From contig JACDFX010000133.1 of assembly GCA_013815575.1 (NCBI GenBank), positions 1-6,011 on the forward strand: 6,011 nt of DNA, written 5' to 3'. Position numbers and translations under genes: made by a program. Shown in pieces: positions 1 to 5,183 of this stretch (position 1 is the first letter of the stretch; the number at the start of each line of letters is the position of its first letter). The notes under the pieces were generated by a model. It had not been told where the DNA came from and did no database searches. It saw only the letters and a list, made by a program, of their open reading frames with translations. This DNA is from Rubrobacter sp. GTDB lineage: Bacteria > Actinomycetota > Rubrobacteria > Rubrobacterales > Rubrobacteraceae.

Positions 1-12
1 CTCCTCACGCAC
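1..12 (-). CDS. 5' end of an unidentified gene running off the left edge
   Basis: Only the first four codons (GTG CGT GAG GAG) are present, so no function can be given. The start is supported by a strong Shine-Dalgarno, GGAGGAGG at 27-20 on the minus strand, 7 nt before the GTG. The gene lies 75 nt downstream of the winged-helix gene on the same strand. The frame stays open upstream, with in-frame GTG codons at 39 and 54 (reading VKVATVNFTGGGTVVREE), so a longer N-terminus is possible. Those starts have no ribosome binding site. Confidence 0.45.
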
Positions 13-27
13 GACCGTACCTCCTCC

Positions 28-40
28 GGTGAAGTTCACC
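28..40. repeat. 13-bp perfect palindrome next to the ribosome binding site
   Basis: GGTGAA-G-TTCACC has perfect 6-bp arms and a 1-bp centre. It ends directly beside the Shine-Dalgarno of the left-edge gene. It could be a protein-binding site, or in RNA a short stem (GGTGA/TCACC) affecting ribosome access. A palindrome of this size can also occur by chance, so its role is unproven. Confidence 0.35.
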
Positions 41-50
41 GTTGCTACCT

Positions 51-66
51 TCACTGAATCTAGTGA
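51..66. promoter_or_regulatory. Candidate operator, copy 1 (16-bp palindrome)
   Basis: TCACTGAATCTAGTGA has 5-bp perfect arms (TCACT/AGTGA). It matches the palindrome at 672-687 in 11 of 16 positions with identical arm spacing. It lies between the stop of the winged-helix gene and the start of the left-edge gene, so a protein bound here could control that next gene. A poor -10-like TAGATT falls inside it on the minus strand. The operator role is inferred. Confidence 0.4.
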
Positions 67-87
67 GACTGAAAGCAAAAAGAAACA

Positions 88-693
88 TCAGGCGATCCTC
101 TCGTAGGCGTACTGGCGCCCGCCGGGTGCGGCGGTCTCGGTTTTGCGGTGGATCAGGCCCAGCTTGGCGAGCCTGGTCGCCCGGTTGTTGCAGGCGGTGT
201 TGTTGAGCCCGAGCTTCGCGGCGAGGGCCGTGTTCGTGATCGAACCGGCGTCGTAAATCGCCTGCAGCGTATCCACGAGGTGGTCCGGCACCCTACCGAC
301 GATGGCCGGCTCGGCGCCGACCTCGTCTACCCGGATCATGGCGAGCGAGCGCTGCATGAGCGAGGCCTCCACGTTCTCCAGAAGGTCCCGATCCTCCTCG
401 ACCAGCACCAGGTGCCTCTCCCCGTACTCCCCGCCCGCCACCCTCGACGCCAGTATCCCAAGCGCCTCGTCGGCGAACGAGTAGTCCATGAGCTCGACCC
501 CGCGGGTGTCGACGTGCAACGTCCCGCCCTTCGGCAACCCGGCCAGCGCCTCTTCCAACGCCGCCCGCACCGCCCGGCCCGTCCGGCGCGTGACCATCAG
601 CTTGCCCCCGAAGTCGCCGTTGGCGACCTCGAAAGTCTGCTGCGCCCGCTCCTCAGGCACCGTGTCCGTCCTCACTGTCGTCAGTGAAATCAT
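88..693 (-). CDS. STAS-like (DUF4325-type) domain protein with C-terminal winged helix
   Basis: A 201-residue protein with no membrane segment. Residues about 25-125 look like the STAS-like DUF4325 fold, whose hallmark is the segment VDTRGVELMDYSFADEALG at 61-79. Residues about 137-200 form a MarR/ArsR-like winged helix-turn-helix: helices around TNTALAAKLGLNNTACNNRATRLAKLGL, then a basic wing and GGRQYAYERI. It is therefore probably a transcription factor controlled by a partner protein, with the upstream ATPase/STAS protein the obvious candidate. The ATG at 693 is chosen because TACAAT ends 8 nt before it, there is no Shine-Dalgarno, and the mRNA is likely leaderless or nearly so. Ser72 in the DYSF motif is a possible phosphosite by loose analogy with SpoIIAA. 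The exact family assignment is from motif recognition only. Confidence 0.82.
   Translation of the reverse strand: MISLTTVRTDTVPEERAQQTFEVANGDFGGKLMVTRRTGRAVRAALEEALAGLPKGGTLHVDTRGVELMDYSFADEALGILASRVAGGEYGERHLVLVEEDRDLLENVEASLMQRSLAMIRVDEVGAEPAIVGRVPDHLVDTLQAIYDAGSITNTALAAKLGLNNTACNNRATRLAKLGLIHRKTETAAPGGRQYAYERIA
672..687. promoter_or_regulatory. Candidate autoregulatory operator, copy 2 (16-bp palindrome)
   Basis: TCACTG-TCGT-CAGTGA has perfect 6-bp arms. It covers codons 3-8 of the winged-helix gene and lies about +7 to +22 from the predicted transcription start, a position where a bound repressor could block initiation or early elongation. The related palindrome at 51-66 lies just past the other end of the same gene. 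Binding by the gene's own product is inferred. Confidence 0.4.
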
Positions 694-701
694 ATAAGGG
701 G

Positions 702-730
702 ATTGTACCGGCCGGGTGCGGATAAGTCAA
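702..730 (-). promoter_or_regulatory. Sigma-70-type promoter for the STAS/winged-helix gene
   Basis: On the minus strand, TTGACT (730-725), a 17-bp spacer and TACAAT (707-702) form a near-consensus housekeeping promoter. The ATG at 693 begins 8 nt after the -10 box, so the expected start site (about 695-693) makes the mRNA leaderless or gives it a 1-2 nt leader. This also means the gene can be transcribed separately from the ATPase gene 63 nt upstream. Confidence 0.75.
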
Positions 731-756
731 CGCTATATTGGGGGGATATTTTGCCT

Positions 757-1671
757 TCATCTGGAGGACTTTTCTTGTGGCGTTCGGGGCAGGGAGACGC
801 GGACGAAAGTGCCTGGGAACCGGGGGACGTTGCGGGAGTTCTTGCGGCTCTCGTAGACGGTTACGCGGCCGGTGCCGGAGCGTAGGGAGAGGGATCCGCC
901 GGAGCGGGCGGCGATACCGGCGACGAGGGCGAGGCCCCCGCCGCGTCCGATCTCGCCGGTCCCAGAGACGCCCATCTCCAGCGCGTGACGAAGGGCGTCA
1001 TTGTCCGTGGCGGTCTCCTCGGCGTACTTCGGGTTGAGGGACAGCGTCTCGCGCACGCCCACACCCCCATCGGCGATGGCTATGAGGACCTCTTCCCCGC
1101 GGCGACGGGAGCCGCTGACAATGTGGTGGTAGGCCTGAACGGCCGCGAAGGCCCCAAACGAAGAGACGCCGTGCTCGGCGGCGTTCGCGCAGACCTCGGA
1201 GAGGGTGGAGCAGACGGCGACGCGTTCGCGCAGGCGGTAGCCCTGGTTCTCCAGGATCTCCGAGATCCTGTGGATGATGCCCGGTATCTCCTCTTCGGTG
1301 TGGAAGTTGATAAGCTCCTGCAGCGTCCCCGGGTTATGGCGGCGGCGTTCTTCCAGGGACTCGACGTTCGCGTTCGTCCTGATCCGGCCCCCGAACAGCC
1401 TGAAAAAGTTCATCCGCTCCAGGTAGGCCGGCACGTCGCGCCCCGGAAGCTCCAGGCTCACGTCCTCGCAGCGCCCGCAGAGAAACTCCAGAAGCGCCGC
1501 CAGGCCGCAGAGGCCGGCCGGCTCGACGAACTCCACGGTCCGAAGGTCAACCACCACCGGCCCCCCGTCGACCTCCACCGCGGCGGCGAAAGCCGGGTCC
1601 AGGCTCCCCATCGTGAGGACCCCGCTCATGGCGCCCCGGCCGCTGACGTTCAGTTCCAGCTGCGTCTTCAT
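757..1671 (-). CDS. STAS plus GHKL-ATPase (anti-sigma/RsbW-like) fusion protein
   Basis: A soluble 304-residue regulator. Residues about 1-95 resemble a STAS domain (VVVDLRTVEFVEPAGLCGLAAL at 39-60, so D42 to L60). Residues about 125-295 are an HATPase_c domain of the RsbW/SpoIIAB type: N box E159-VCAN163-AAEHG, G1 box A200-DGGVGV206, and G2 box GRGGGLALV at 242-250. These are the ATP- and Mg-binding motifs, so nucleotide binding is likely. In the STAS loop, the usual D-S-x-G phosphoacceptor motif reads E50-P51-A52-G53, so this STAS half cannot be serine-phosphorylated there and is probably a docking or sensor domain. The gene sits just upstream of the STAS-like/winged-helix gene, suggesting a partner-switching pair. 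The start at 1671 is supported by TACAAT 7 nt upstream. Confidence 0.86.
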   Translation of the reverse strand: MKTQLELNVSGRGAMSGVLTMGSLDPAFAAAVEVDGGPVVVDLRTVEFVEPAGLCGLAALLEFLCGRCEDVSLELPGRDVPAYLERMNFFRLFGGRIRTNANVESLEERRRHNPGTLQELINFHTEEEIPGIIHRISEILENQGYRLRERVAVCSTLSEVCANAAEHGVSSFGAFAAVQAYHHIVSGSRRRGEEVLIAIADGGVGVRETLSLNPKYAEETATDNDALRHALEMGVSGTGEIGRGGGLALVAGIAARSGGSLSLRSGTGRVTVYESRKNSRNVPRFPGTFVRVSLPRTPQEKSSR

Positions 1672-1678
1672 CCGTCTT

Positions 1679-1684
1679 ATTGTA
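1679..1684 (-). promoter_or_regulatory. -10 box of the STAS/ATPase gene, leaderless arrangement
   Basis: TACAAT on the minus strand ends 7 nt before the ATG at 1671. No Shine-Dalgarno lies in AAGACGG, so the transcript is probably leaderless. The -35 region 17 bp upstream (GTCGTA) is poor, so the promoter may be weak or need an activator. The -10 box and its distance to the ATG match the next gene downstream. Confidence 0.5.
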
Positions 1685-1728
1685 GCTGGTGAAGAGGTCG
1701 GTACGACGGCGGGTTGGGGTGTCTTGCC

Positions 1729-2256
1729 CTACTTCTCGCGCCGGCGCTCGTAGAAGAGCTCGGTGTAGCGGCGGTTATCGTAGCGGCTGAGGAGGGTGCC
1801 GTCGCCGACCTGTTCGAAGCCGTTCTTCTCGAAGACGCGTTGCATACGGTGGTTGTGGGAGAGGGTCGAGCCGCGGACGTTTTCGACGCCCAGGGTCTCG
1901 AAGACGTACTGGATGAGGAGTTCGACGGCCTCGCTGGCGTAGCCCTTGCCGCGCAGGTCGTTAGGGCCGATCTTGATGCCGAGCTCGCACCCGCCCTTGC
2001 GGAAGTCGTAGAGGGTCGCCATGCCGATGGGCTCCCTTTCCGCCTCGATGATGTACGTCTTGACGGAGCGGTCCTCCCAGCGGGCCAGGTAGTCGCGGCG
2101 GGCCGCCGGGAGGGAGACCCTTATCGGGGAGCGTCCGTTCCAGGCGGCGAGCTCGGGGTCGCGGTCCCAGGAGTAGGCCGCCTCCACGTCGGACTCGCGC
2201 GGCGGCCTGAGGACGACCGCCCCCCCGCGCAGAACCTCGACCTTTTCAGCGTGTAT
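1729..2256 (-). CDS. GNAT-family N-acetyltransferase (RimJ/RimL-like), probable non-canonical ATA start
   Basis: An acetyl-CoA-dependent N-acetyltransferase of unknown substrate (amine, peptide or protein N-terminus). The acetyl-CoA pyrophosphate loop is RGKGYA (residues 102-107 from the ATA start), followed by the helix ASEAVELLIQYVFETLG and the typical GNAT end motif HNHRMQRVFEKNGFEQVG. The first canonical start, GTG at 2187, has no Shine-Dalgarno and removes the conserved first strand. The 23 codons before it read in frame as a normal GNAT N-terminus (VVLRPPRESDVEAAYSWDRD). That stretch contains no ATG, GTG or TTG. An ATA at 2256 lies 5 nt after AAGGGGG (2268-2262). The 175-residue length fits the family. 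A conventional annotation would stop at 2187 (152 residues). The enzyme class is firm, the start is not. Confidence 0.83.
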   Translation of the reverse strand: MHAEKVEVLRGGAVVLRPPRESDVEAAYSWDRDPELAAWNGRSPIRVSLPAARRDYLARWEDRSVKTYIIEAEREPIGMATLYDFRKGGCELGIKIGPNDLRGKGYASEAVELLIQYVFETLGVENVRGSTLSHNHRMQRVFEKNGFEQVGDGTLLSRYDNRRYTELFYERRREK

Positions 2257-2261
2257 GGCTA

Positions 2262-2270
2262 CCCCCTTCC
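2262..2270 (-). promoter_or_regulatory. Ribosome binding site upstream of the ATA codon
   Basis: GGAAGGGGG on the minus strand includes AAGGGGG, one mismatch from AAGGAGG, 5 nt before ATA (2256-2254). No standard start codon follows it in the GNAT frame. It is the main sequence support for starting the GNAT protein here rather than at GTG 2187. A -10-like TAACAT (2287-2282) lies a little further upstream. Confidence 0.45.
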
Positions 2271-2317
2271 CGGAAAACAGAATGTTACACCCGTCGGGCG
2301 CGCGGGGCCATATTGGA

Positions 2318-2346
2318 TAGAATGTGCGGGGCCAGTCAACCGGGAG
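2318..2346 (+). promoter_or_regulatory. Probable -10 box and ribosome binding site of the HD-superfamily gene
   Basis: TAGAAT at 2318-2323 (five of six consensus bases) would give a start site near 2330. GGGAG at 2342-2346 lies 5 nt before GTG 2352. No convincing -35 is seen. This pairing favours GTG 2352 over the in-frame ATG at 2322, which overlaps the -10 box and has no ribosome binding site. Confidence 0.4.
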
Positions 2347-2351
2347 CAGCA

Positions 2352-3683
2352 GTGAGCGGAACGGTCGGGGAGTTCTTCGGGGGCTCCGGAAGAAGAATCC
2401 GGGATGTGATCTGGGGGGACGTCCCCACGGACAGGTCGGTTAGGGCCCTGCTCGAGACCGACGCGATGCAACGCCTGAAAGGGTTGAGCCAGCTCGGCCT
2501 GGCCTTCGCGGCCTTCCCGCAGGCCCGTCACACGCGGCTGGACCACGCCATCGGCACCTACCACCTCGCGCGGTTGACCCTCAAGAGGATCGTCGAAACC
2601 GGCGCCTACCTGGAGGAGAGGGACGTGCAGGGCGCCCTGGCGGCCGCCCTGCTCCTCGATGCTGGCCGTTACCCGTACTCCGGGGCCATCGAGGGAATAG
2701 CCCTGCCCGGGGCGCCGAGTTTCAAGGAGTTGAGCCGGCGCTGGATCGAACACACCGACGTCGCCAAGGTCCTGCGCAGCGACTGGGACCTCGAACCCCA
2801 CAACGTCTTCCGGCTCGTCTCCCGGGGGGACTCCCCCCCGCGCGGCCTGACCCCGACCGAGCACCTCCTGCGCGACATCCTTTTCGGCCCCCTCGACGTG
2901 GACGGCCTGGACTGCCTCATACGTGACGGCCGGGGGGCCAGGGTTCCCTTCGGGCTCGTCGAGGCCCTGCCCCTGATCGAAAACCTGAGGATCGTCGGCC
3001 AGGAGAACCGGGCGGTCCTCTCCCTGGACGAGGAGAGCGCCGGCAACCTGCAATCCCTGGTCTTCTCCCGGTACCTGATCCACCACAACGTCTACGGCCA
3101 TCACGCCCTTCGCATCCCAACCGTCATGTTCCAACGCGCCGTGCAGGACGCCGTGCAGGACGGCCTCGTGACCTTTGACAAGCTCTCCGAGCAGGAGGAC
3201 GCGGGCGCCTTCGCGCTGCTGGAAGACTCGGCCGAACCCGAGGGCCCCACCGCCGTCCTGATGAAGCGCCTCGCCGAGCGCAAACCCTACCACCTGGCCC
3301 TGCAGTTCGACGAGCGCCACCCCGGCTACGACCCCCTGATACGACTGCGCGACGACGCCTCCTGGCGCCGCCGGGTCGAGGAGGCCTGGTCCCGCTACCT
3401 GACCCGCTACCACAAGGGTGTGGCCGGCCCCTTCGACATCCTCATAGACCTCCCCAAGCAGCAGGACCTCTCCGTGGGCCTGCGCCTGATCCGTAAACAC
3501 CCCCTCCCCGGCGAACGCAATCCCGTCGACTGGCGAAGCCTCTCCGGCATGTCAGAAGACGACCTGACCCGCTTCCACGCTCCCCTCCGCCGCGTAACCA
3601 TAGCCGCCGCCACGGAAAACCTGGCCGCCTCCGTAAAACGCCACGCCGAAGAACTCTTCACCATCGCAAGAGAGGTCGGATAA
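2352..3683 (+). CDS. HD-superfamily (dGTPase/SAMHD1-like, COG1078-type) protein with degenerate active site
   Basis: A protein of 443 residues from GTG 2352 (456 from an upstream TTG at 2313). The N-terminus, IRDVIWGDV...AMQRLKGLSQLGLA, followed by RLDHAIGTYHLA, is typical of the HD phosphohydrolases that cleave nucleotides, such as SAMHD1 and YwfO-like proteins. In that family the core reads LLHDIGHGPFSH. Here it is LLLDAGRYPYSG, so the catalytic HD histidine is Leu102 and two further motif histidines are Arg106 and Gly111. The first metal histidine (His65), the Asp of the HD pair (Asp103) and the late acidic motif GPLDVDGLDCLIRD (Asp182, Asp184, Asp187) remain. The fold assignment is solid. 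Catalysis of the family reaction is doubtful, and a binding or regulatory role is inferred. The C-terminal third is less recognisable. It is divergent from the GNAT gene. Confidence 0.85.
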   Translation: MSGTVGEFFGGSGRRIRDVIWGDVPTDRSVRALLETDAMQRLKGLSQLGLAFAAFPQARHTRLDHAIGTYHLARLTLKRIVETGAYLEERDVQGALAAALLLDAGRYPYSGAIEGIALPGAPSFKELSRRWIEHTDVAKVLRSDWDLEPHNVFRLVSRGDSPPRGLTPTEHLLRDILFGPLDVDGLDCLIRDGRGARVPFGLVEALPLIENLRIVGQENRAVLSLDEESAGNLQSLVFSRYLIHHNVYGHHALRIPTVMFQRAVQDAVQDGLVTFDKLSEQEDAGAFALLEDSAEPEGPTAVLMKRLAERKPYHLALQFDERHPGYDPLIRLRDDASWRRRVEEAWSRYLTRYHKGVAGPFDILIDLPKQQDLSVGLRLIRKHPLPGERNPVDWRSLSGMSEDDLTRFHAPLRRVTIAAATENLAASVKRHAEELFTIAREVG

Positions 3684-3685
3684 AC

Positions 3686-3718
3686 GAACGCCGGGGCAAA
3701 GAAAAAGGGCCGGCGTTC
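3686..3718 (+). terminator. Hairpin just after the HD-superfamily gene
   Basis: GAACGCCGG (3686-3694) pairs perfectly with CCGGCGTTC (3710-3718), beginning 3 bp after the stop codon, with a 15-nt purine-rich loop. No U-tract follows on the plus strand, so it is at best a U-tract-less terminator or an mRNA 3' stabilising stem. It shares its right arm with the next hairpin, so only one of the two can form at a time. Confidence 0.5.
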
Positions 3719-3744
3719 ACAGGGAAGCCCCTTTTCCGGCCCTT
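3698..3744 (-). terminator. Intrinsic terminator for minus-strand transcripts
   Basis: On the minus strand AAGGGCCGG (3744-3736) pairs with CCGGCCCTT (3713-3705), and TTTTTCTTT runs to 3698: a canonical GC stem plus U-tract. The loop contains a smaller AGGG/CCCT stem. It would end transcripts from the GntR/membrane-protein pair, which means they run antisense through the tRNA gene. On the plus strand only TT follows the stem, so termination of the HD-gene transcript here would be weak. Confidence 0.65.
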
Positions 3745-3859
3745 AGCGGCCCGTAGAAGAACCGCTAGGATGATACAAACAGTATAAACTCACACCCCGA
3801 ACCCGCGCAACCCCCGTAAACAAAACTTAACCTTCCGCCCTAGCCATCCCAACCGGCGC

Positions 3860-3868
3860 TGCTATAAT
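3860..3868 (+). promoter_or_regulatory. Extended -10 promoter of the tRNA gene
   Basis: TGCTATAAT is a perfect extended -10 (TGn plus TATAAT), 10 bp before the mature tRNA 5' end. No good -35 box lies 16-18 bp upstream, consistent with an extended -10 promoter that does not need one. A start near 3875 leaves a very short precursor leader. Confidence 0.65.
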
Positions 3869-3878
3869 ATTTCCTCGC

Positions 3879-3951
3879 GGGCCGCTAGCTCAATTGGCAG
3901 AGCAAAAGACTCTTAATCTTTAGGTTCCAGGTTCGAGTCCTGGGCGGCTCA
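3879..3951 (+). tRNA. tRNA-Lys (anticodon CTT)
   Basis: A complete 73-nt cloverleaf reads AAG codons. The acceptor stem GGGCCGC (3879-3885) pairs with GCGGCTC (3944-3950) with one G-U. The D stem is GCTC/GAGC. The anticodon stem AAAGA/TCTTT encloses loop CTCTTAA with anticodon CTT at 3912-3914. The T stem CCAGG/CCTGG encloses TTCGAGT. The discriminator is A3951. The next bases are CTC, so the CCA end is added after transcription, as is usual in actinobacteria. The gene faces the small membrane-protein gene tail to tail, with 43 nt between them and no visible plus-strand terminator. Confidence 0.95.
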
Positions 3952-3994
3952 CTCCGAATTCTCCCCTTCTGACTTCTGATCCCTGTGAGCCTGG

Positions 3995-4366
3995 CTATCT
4001 GTGCCGGGTCGCGCCCGTCGGCTCGACCGGCGTTGCGTCGGAGGCGTGTTCCAAGCCGAAGCTGAAGAGGTAAGCGCGTGGCGGGGCCGCCTCTTGCGCG
4101 TTGGCCTGGGTTCCATCAGAAGTGGCGGTCGATACCGCGTCGGACCACTGGCCGCCGAAGGTCGCGCCGATACCGGCGAGGGCGATGACAGCGACCACGG
4201 AGACGAGCGTGGCCATGGATAACAGCTTTGCGTTCGTGAATGTCTCACCGTGCCTGTGGCGCGCAATGTCTATTGCCGCCGCGACCCAGAGGCCCGCTAC
4301 GGCGAGGGTCAGCAGGGGCCATAAGACGTACGGAAGGACCAGAGTCGGCAGCTCTTCCACGGTCAC
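3995..4366 (-). CDS. Small two-helix membrane protein of unknown function
   Basis: A 123-residue protein that I do not recognise. Two hydrophobic helices are clear: about residues 9-36 (LVLPYVLWPLL...AAIDIA) and about 56-78 (AKLLSMATLVSVVAVIALAGI). A basic loop (RHRHGETFTNAK) lies between them, and a polar Ala/Pro/Thr-rich tail of about 45 residues follows. By the positive-inside rule the loop should be cytoplasmic and both ends outside. The GTG start at 4366 follows the GntR stop by 1 nt, and a longer reading frame would overlap the GntR gene, so translational coupling is likely. Codons end mostly in G/C, as in neighbouring genes. It might act with the regulator or transporter, but nothing in the sequence proves that. 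Confidence 0.65.
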   Translation of the reverse strand: MTVEELPTLVLPYVLWPLLTLAVAGLWVAAAIDIARHRHGETFTNAKLLSMATLVSVVAVIALAGIGATFGGQWSDAVSTATSDGTQANAQEAAPPRAYLFSFGLEHASDATPVEPTGATRHR

Positions 4367-4367
4367 T

Positions 4368-5123
4368 CTAGAAGTCCGGTGTACAATTCCATCTTCTTGG
4401 CATGGCCTGTTCGTAGACCCCGTAAGATAGCTGTAGATGTTCCCGCATCCGGGCCGCGGCCGTTGCCCCATCCCGGTTGGCGATGGCCTCGAAGACGAGG
4501 CGGTGCTGTTGCTGGGAGATGCGCTTGACCTCGGGCAAGACGTCCTCAGGGATGATGTAGCGTTCGGCCAGCGTCCTCAAGGTCATGTGGATAGAACTCG
4601 CGAACAGGCTCAACATCCTGTTTTTGGAGGCCTCGGCGACCGCCCTGTGGAAGGAGATGTCCGAGACTATGGCGACGCCCTCTTTATGCTCGTCCATGTC
4701 TACCGTCTTCTCGATCACGAACACGTCTTGATCCGTGCGCCGGGCGGCTGCCAGCTCCGCCGCCGGTATGTCCGTGATCTCCCGAGCCTGCCACAACTCC
4801 GGAAGCGTGAGCTCGTCCACGTCCAGCAGCAGAGATATGGAGTCCTTCAGGTACTCAGCCACGCCCGCCCCGTCTATGGCCTCGACGAACGTCCCGCCCG
4901 TAGGACCCGTCGAGCTGCTCAGAACGTTCTGTGACTCCAGCACCTTGAGCGCCTCCCGCACCGTCGGCCGGCTGACACCGAGGGACCGGGCCAGATCCGT
5001 CTCCGGCGGCAGCCTGTCGCCCGGGCGTAGCCTCCTGGAAGAGATCTCACCCCGAAGGTGCTCGATGATCCGCTCGTAGGTCTTGCCAGCCTTCCGTACC
5101 CCGTTGACACCGTCTCCCGCCAT
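4368..5123 (-). CDS. GntR-family transcriptional regulator, FadR/FCD subfamily
   Basis: A 251-residue DNA-binding regulator. Residues 14-80 are the GntR winged helix, with hallmark LRPGDRLPPETDLARSLGVS and RPTVREALKVLES. Residues about 105-235 are the all-helical FCD ligand domain, which binds small carboxylates, often through a metal. The expected ligands are visible: D155 and H159 in DISFHRAVAE, H207 in QQHRLVFEAI and H229 in MREHL. The ATG at 5123 has AAGGGAG 7 nt upstream. It is divergent from an MFS transporter whose promoter carries a FadR-type palindrome, so it probably represses that transporter until a carboxylate or similar effector binds. The small membrane protein follows 1 nt after its stop. 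The effector cannot be named. Confidence 0.9.
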   Translation of the reverse strand: MAGDGVNGVRKAGKTYERIIEHLRGEISSRRLRPGDRLPPETDLARSLGVSRPTVREALKVLESQNVLSSSTGPTGGTFVEAIDGAGVAEYLKDSISLLLDVDELTLPELWQAREITDIPAAELAAARRTDQDVFVIEKTVDMDEHKEGVAIVSDISFHRAVAEASKNRMLSLFASSIHMTLRTLAERYIIPEDVLPEVKRISQQQHRLVFEAIANRDGATAAARMREHLQLSYGVYEQAMPRRWNCTPDF

Positions 5124-5152
5124 GCCAAGACTCCCTTCCCGCTAACCCAAGT

Positions 5153-5183
5153 ACTATATCCGAGATAATCGTCCTCCTACGAT
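5153..5183 (-). promoter_or_regulatory. Weak promoter region and palindrome upstream of the GntR gene
   Basis: On the minus strand TATAGT (5158-5153) is a good -10 box about 30 nt before the ATG, but no -35-like hexamer sits at the right distance. A palindrome ATCGT-CCTCCT-ACGAT (5168-5183) occupies the -35/spacer area and could be a regulator site. It does not match the FadR-type TNGTNNNACNA consensus, so it may bind something else or be chance. Confidence 0.35.

Noticed and set aside
985..1692. Plus-strand open frame opposite the STAS/ATPase gene
   Set aside because: The composition is unlike a folded protein, and the minus strand encodes clear N, G1 and G2 ATPase boxes in the same interval.
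2259..3500. Long open frame on the minus strand opposite the HD-superfamily gene
   Set aside because: It is a high-GC antisense shadow: low-complexity Gly/Val/Gln-rich composition and no domain, while the plus strand has clear HD-family motifs throughout.
3783..3788. TATAAA as a promoter -10 box upstream of the tRNA
   Set aside because: No -35 partner is present, and the extended -10 TGCTATAAT at 3860-3868 is better placed for the tRNA.
3949..4266. Minus-strand frame of 105 codons overlapping the small membrane protein
   Set aside because: It is rich in Arg, Ser and Pro, typical of an out-of-frame reading of GC-rich coding DNA. The competing frame has two clean transmembrane helices.
4368..4471. 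N-terminal extension of the small membrane protein to an ATG at 4471
   Set aside because: The extension lies wholly within the GntR coding region in another frame and reads as non-hydrophobic filler. GTG 4366, 1 nt after the GntR stop, is more natural.
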